From assembly GCA_002367815.1 (NCBI GenBank), contig DFDG01000123.1, positions 1 through 18,945 on the forward strand: 18,945 bases of DNA. Direction: 5' to 3'. The stretch's first letter is position 1. The number at the start of each line of letters is the position of its first letter. A model generated the notes under the pieces. It saw only the letters and a program-made list of their open reading frames with translations, made no database searches and had not been told where the DNA came from. The stretch comes from Opitutaceae bacterium UBA3033. GTDB taxonomy: Bacteria > Verrucomicrobiota > Verrucomicrobiia > Opitutales > Opitutaceae. This document shows positions 15,402-18,945 of the stretch, one piece after another. The position numbers and the translations under genes were made by a program.

Positions 15402-17441
15402 ATGAACTCAATTGAAACCATATCCGGACCGAATGATTTGGTTTACATGGGACTGCCGCACGAGCGCTACCTCCGACCAAAATTCTGGATCTCTCTCTCG
15501 CTGAGCCTACCGGTATTTTTCATCGCCATGGGTACGATGGCCGCGCCGATGTGGTTCCATCAGTTCAACGCCGATGTTTTGAATTGGACCCAGTTGGTCC
15601 TCACCACGCCGATCTTCTTCTGGTGCGGTGCCCCCTTCATCCGGCGTTGGTGGGTCTCATTGCGCACGCTCGACACCAATATGTTCACCCTGACCGTCAC
15701 GGGCACGGGTGCCGCCTATTTCTACAGCATGTTTGCCGTATTGTATGGCGACAACTTTCCGCCCGCCCTGCGCGGCGGCCATGGCGCGCCACTCTACTTT
15801 GAGGCGACCGCCTTCATCACGACCGTTGTCTTGCTGGGGCAAATCATCGAACAACGCGCCCACGGTCGCACCGATGCCGCCATCCGCGCACTCATGGAAC
15901 TGGCACCGAAAATCGCCCACCGGCTCGACCCGCAAGGGAGCGAAATCGATGTGCCGCTCGACGAAGTTCAGGTTGGCGATCAACTGCGCGTGCGACCGGG
16001 TGAACACGTTCCGGTTGATGGCACGGTTGATGCCGGGAGCAGCGATCTGGATGAATCGATGCTCACCGGTGAGCCGGAGGTCGTGGCCAAACGCGAGGGC
16101 GACAAAGTCAGCGCCGGCACCCTCAACACCACCGGTTCTTTCGTCTTCACTGCCGCTCGTGTCGGTAAAGATACGCTCCTCGCAAAAATCGTGCGCCTCG
16201 TTGAGGAAGCGCAAGACAGCGAAGCCCCAATCGCCCGTCTTGCCGATCGCGTGTCGGCTTGGTTCGTGCCCATTGTCGCAGTGATAGCCGTGTTCACGTT
16301 CGGCGGCTGGTTTTTATTTGGTCCTGAACCTGCCTTTTTGCATGGCATGCTCAACGCGGTCGCCGTCCTCATCATCGCCTGCCCTTGCGCGCTCGGCCTC
16401 GCCACCCCGGTCTCTCTCGTAACGGGTATTGGCCGCGGAGCCCAAGCCGGAGTCTTGGTCAAAGATGCCGCCGCCCTCGAAATGCTCGCGCATGCCGATA
16501 CCTTGTTGATCGACAAAACCGGTACGCTCACCGCCGGCAAACCCCAAGTCGTCGGCATCCACCCCCATTCAAATCTTTTCTCTTTCTCTTTCTCTTCATC
16601 TTTCTCCTCTACCGAAGACGCCCTCCTCGCCCTTGCCGCTGCCGCCGAGACTTCCAGTGAACATCCGCTTGCGCGGGCCTTGGTGCAGGCCGCCCAGGAA
16701 CGGGCGTTAAAGATTCTGCCAAGCAGTGACTTCAACGCCGAGGCTGGCCATGGCATCAGTGCGCAGGTTGATGGTCATACCATTTTCGTCGGACGCGCTC
16801 CAGCTGGAGCCAAAACGCAAATGACCACGGCCACTCTGGTCATGGTCCAAGTTGATGGACAGGAAATCGGCACCATCGAGCTCGCCGATAAAATCAAGGC
16901 ATCAACCCCCGACGCCATTCGCGCACTGCAAGCCCTCGGCCTGCGGGTCGTGATGGTCAGTGGAGATCGCGAGGCGGCGGCCAAGGCCATCGCCGAAAAA
17001 CTCGGCCTCGATGGTTATCACGCCGGCATCACCCCCGAGGGGAAACAAAAACTCGTACGCGAACATCAAGCCAAGCGTGAATCCGTGGTCTTCGCCGGTG
17101 ACGGCATCAACGATGCGCCGGCCCTGGCCGCGGCCGACGTCGGCGTGGCGATGGGCACGGGCACCGATGTGGCGATGCACAGCGCCGGGCTCGTCCTGGT
17201 GAAAGGTGATCTCGTGGCCATGGTGCGGGCCGTGAAGCTCAGTCGCGCGACGTTGAACAACATCAAACAGAATCTTTTCTTTGCCTTCATCTACAACGGG
17301 CTCGGGCTCCCGCTCGCCGCCGGTCTGCTTTATCCCTTCACGGGTTGGCTGCTCAATCCGATGTTCGCCGGTGCCGCGATGAGCCTGAGTTCGATTAGCG
17401 TCGTATCAAACGCTCTGCGCTTGCGACGGGTGCAGCTCTGA
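15402..17441 (+). CDS. copA: Copper-translocating P1B-type ATPase
   Basis: ATP-driven Cu+ exporter of the inner membrane, 679 residues with eight predicted transmembrane helices. It has the TGEP actuator motif, the transport-site CPC (Cys327-Pro-Cys329), DKTGT with the phosphorylated Asp371, the SSEHPLA motif of the nucleotide domain and GDGINDAPAL. The Tyr-Asn of TM7 (FIYNGLGLP) and MSLSS of TM8 are the Cu+-specific signature. There is no N-terminal HMA (CxxC) domain nor a CPMHP-type domain; only about 28 residues precede TM1. A Ser/Phe low-complexity insert lies at 392-403. The gene follows the RND pump by 55 bases and probably supplies periplasmic copper to it. Symbol given for function; strict orthology to E. 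coli CopA is not claimed. Confidence 0.93.
   Translation: MNSIETISGPNDLVYMGLPHERYLRPKFWISLSLSLPVFFIAMGTMAAPMWFHQFNADVLNWTQLVLTTPIFFWCGAPFIRRWWVSLRTLDTNMFTLTVTGTGAAYFYSMFAVLYGDNFPPALRGGHGAPLYFEATAFITTVVLLGQIIEQRAHGRTDAAIRALMELAPKIAHRLDPQGSEIDVPLDEVQVGDQLRVRPGEHVPVDGTVDAGSSDLDESMLTGEPEVVAKREGDKVSAGTLNTTGSFVFTAARVGKDTLLAKIVRLVEEAQDSEAPIARLADRVSAWFVPIVAVIAVFTFGGWFLFGPEPAFLHGMLNAVAVLIIACPCALGLATPVSLVTGIGRGAQAGVLVKDAAALEMLAHADTLLIDKTGTLTAGKPQVVGIHPHSNLFSFSFSSSFSSTEDALLALAAAAETSSEHPLARALVQAAQERALKILPSSDFNAEAGHGISAQVDGHTIFVGRAPAGAKTQMTTATLVMVQVDGQEIGTIELADKIKASTPDAIRALQALGLRVVMVSGDREAAAKAIAEKLGLDGYHAGITPEGKQKLVREHQAKRESVVFAGDGINDAPALAAADVGVAMGTGTDVAMHSAGLVLVKGDLVAMVRAVKLSRATLNNIKQNLFFAFIYNGLGLPLAAGLLYPFTGWLLNPMFAGAAMSLSSISVVSNALRLRRVQL
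16575..16610 (+). repeat. Pyrimidine-only TTTCTC-type microsatellite inside copA
   Basis: The tract is almost pure C/T, with three near-perfect TTTCTC units followed by an imperfect one. It encodes LFSFSFSSSFSS (residues 392-403) at the start of the nucleotide-binding domain. Because the unit is six bases, gain or loss would change length by two residues without breaking the frame. The base composition differs sharply from the surrounding GC-rich codons. Confidence 0.75.
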
Positions 17442-17454
17442 CAAGGCTGCAATC

Positions 17455-18475
17455 GTGTCCGCGATAGATTTCACCCCGATCGTGCCGGAGGTTCTTGCCG
17501 CCTTTGGTTTGGGCTCTGCCCGTTCCATCAATGTTCTCGGTGGCACGGCTACACCTAAATGGGATGTGACCACGGAGCACGGGCGTTTTGTAGTGCGGAT
17601 TCGTCCCCCCGAATTTGCCGCGTCGGATCGAACTGCTTTCACATATCAGACGTTACTCCGATTGGCCGCGGCGGGATTACCCGTGCCCCGACCCCAGTCC
17701 ACCCCAAGCGGTGAGACTGGGCTAAGTAGAAACGATGCCACCTTTGAAGTTCTGACCTGGATCGATGGGGACTCATGGTCAGCCGATGTGGTCGGAGCCA
17801 CTCACGGTATTGGTGTATTTCTTGCCCGATTCCACACGGTGTTGGCCCATGACCATCCCAAGGATAATCCGGAACAACTGCGCGAGGATCATCCGGACAG
17901 GTTACAAGCCATCTTGGATTCCTTGATCGCGCGCACGGATGATGCGGTAGCAAAACAACAACTCGAAAAGATCAAGGCCTTGTTGGTACAAGGCCGGCGT
18001 GAGCTCGAATCTTCGCTCTATCCATCACTGCCCCGGACCGTGATTCATGGTGATTTTCATCCCGGCAATGTGCGCTTTCATGGCGCCGATGTCGCGGCAC
18101 TCTACGACTTCGACTATTTAGCCGTGCAGGCGCGGGCGCGCGATATCGTCGATGCACTCATGTTCTTCGCCTCGGACCGATCCACGCCATACGAACCGGA
18201 CCACATACGCAGCCTCACCCAACCTTTCATTCCCAACTTCGAGGCGTCCCAAGCTGTCTTGTCCGGATATCAATCGATCACTCCCTTGACCGGCTGGTGA
18301 GTGGCAGGCCCTGCCGCTGCTGATGCGTTCGCGCTGGATTCAAATGCGCTTGCGCGGGAGCCGCAAAGTGCCGCTCCACGAACAACCTGAATTCGTCATA
18401 AAGGATATGCTCTTTGTGCTAGATTGGATTAGCACTTCGGGTCCGGACTTTTTCGGACAACTCCAGTCCGGCTGA
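17455..18475 (+). pseudogene. Phosphotransferase-fold kinase (APH family) with a late frameshift
   Basis: From the GTG at 17455 the protein has the small lobe of the aminoglycoside/choline/homoserine kinase fold (GRFVVRIRPP), VLTWIDGDSW, the catalytic loop VIHGDFHPGN and the metal-binding ALYDFDYL. The frame ends at TGA 18298-18300 after 281 residues. The next frame (from 18299) continues without a break as EWQALPLLMRSRWIQMRL and on to a stop at 18473-18475, which is the normal C-terminal helix pattern of this family. Joining the frames gives about 339 residues, the expected size. So one base was gained (or two lost) near 18295-18300, or the read has an error there. Small-molecule substrate unknown; antibiotic resistance should not be assumed. 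It begins 13 bases after copA. Confidence 0.8.
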
Positions 18476-18683
18476 AATTATCTCACCACTATTGATCACC
18501 CCTGAGGAAGGATGATCGCTCAGTTTTGTTGGACCGGGCCATTTATTCTTGGACAAAAACCATCCCCTTGGGACTATTTATCTCTGCTTTGTGCCGTAGA
18601 TAAAGGTCACATGCCGTTGATCCTGTAACTTTTGCGCCAACCTCCAGTATTCCCTTTCACTGATCATATTTCTTCGACCCCTG

Positions 18684-18945
18684 ATGCTACGTCCGCGCCT
18701 AATTATTGTATTCCTGTTTGTTGCCGTCTGTCGTCTCTCTGCTGCGCCTGTCCTGGATGTCCTCTCCACGGGCACGCCACCAGTAATTGACGGAGTGGTT
18801 GACGATGCCGCGTGGCTCGATGCCGGGCATTCAGATGCATTTCTCCAGATCTATCCCGGCGAAGGCACTGACCCTTCTCAACGCACGGAGTTTTGGGTGA
18901 CGTATGATGCCAACAATATCTACATTGCAGTGCGCTGCCATGATA
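18684..18945 (+). CDS. Secreted CBM9-like/DUF5916-type protein, 5' part only
   Basis: The gene runs off the window; 87 codons are visible. A signal peptide (MLRPRLIIVFLFVAVCRLSA) is followed by PPVIDGVVDDAAWLDAG, QIYPGEGTDPSQRTEFWV and YDANNIYIAVRCHD. This is the beta-sandwich domain of the CBM9-like family, found at the N-terminus of large DUF5916 outer-membrane-associated proteins; the PGEG-x(2)-PSQRTE stretch favours the DUF5916 group. The role of that group is not established; carbohydrate binding is only suggested by the fold. No Shine-Dalgarno is seen before the ATG. The 208 bases upstream (18476-18683) hold no recognisable gene; a weak CTGAG/CTCAG hairpin followed by TTTTGTT lies at 18502-18530. 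Confidence 0.8.
   Translation, partial: MLRPRLIIVFLFVAVCRLSAAPVLDVLSTGTPPVIDGVVDDAAWLDAGHSDAFLQIYPGEGTDPSQRTEFWVTYDANNIYIAVRCHD

Noticed and set aside
15980..16756. 258-residue minus-strand frame opposite the Cu+ ATPase
   Set aside because: Low-complexity Ala/Ser/Arg sequence including the reverse of the microsatellite; the plus strand holds all P-type ATPase motifs.
18443..18471. CCGGACT/AGTCCGG hairpin as a terminator
   Set aside because: It lies inside the displaced C-terminal coding part of the kinase, has a 15-base loop and no T-run.
17455..18475. Calling the APH-fold gene an antibiotic resistance gene
   Set aside because: The fold is shared by many small-molecule kinases, and nothing in the sequence or neighbours indicates an aminoglycoside substrate.

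Overview
This is bacterial chromosomal DNA of moderately high GC. It most likely comes from a member of the Verrucomicrobiota, plausibly class Opitutae. The evidence is a PEP-CTERM sorting signal, a remnant of a GxxExxY-family gene flanked by degenerate 'ATCCGCGG'-type repeats (both frequent in Verrucomicrobiota and Planctomycetota), weak Shine-Dalgarno use, and the style of the ECF/RND genes. The phylum is inferred from gene content; no marker gene or rRNA is present.

Layout. (1) 1-2150: a PfkB-family sugar kinase ending at a strong GNRA hairpin, then, convergent to it, a PEP-CTERM protein gene interrupted by one in-frame amber codon, with two back-to-back perfect inverted repeats upstream. 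(2) 2184-4645, minus strand: a likely pterin operon in the order 6-pyruvoyl-tetrahydropterin synthase-like, GTP cyclohydrolase FolE2, short-chain dehydrogenase resembling sepiapterin reductase. These are the three steps of tetrahydrobiopterin synthesis from GTP. A decayed GxxExxY element sits between folE2 and the dehydrogenase, and one of its flanking repeats appears to encode the dehydrogenase N-terminus. (3) 4764-6997, plus strand: a YycJ/WalJ-type MBL-fold hydrolase and a pyruvate kinase 5 bases apart.

(4) 7092-17441: a copper/silver resistance island. A secreted CusF-like copper protein with a metallothionein-like Cys cluster converges on a three-gene minus-strand regulatory cassette: anti-sigma factor, periplasmic metal sensor, ECF sigma factor. 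The cassette has the same order and logic as CnrYXH of Cupriavidus. Divergent from it run an outer-membrane lipoprotein (CusC-like), a periplasmic adaptor with metal-binding domains at both ends (CusB-like), an RND pump retaining the CusA methionine triad, and a Cu+ P1B ATPase. A working model is that periplasmic copper is sensed by the CnrX-like protein, the anti-sigma releases the sigma factor, and the efflux genes are switched on. The ATPase would move cytosolic Cu+ to the periplasm and CusCBA would export it.

(5) 17455-18945: an aminoglycoside-phosphotransferase-fold kinase gene broken by a late frameshift, then the 5' end of a secreted protein with a CBM9-like domain that runs off the window.

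The most interesting points are the CnrYXH-type control of a copper (not nickel/cobalt) efflux operon, the candidate biopterin operon, the repeat recruited into a coding sequence, and the two genes disrupted by a single stop or frameshift.
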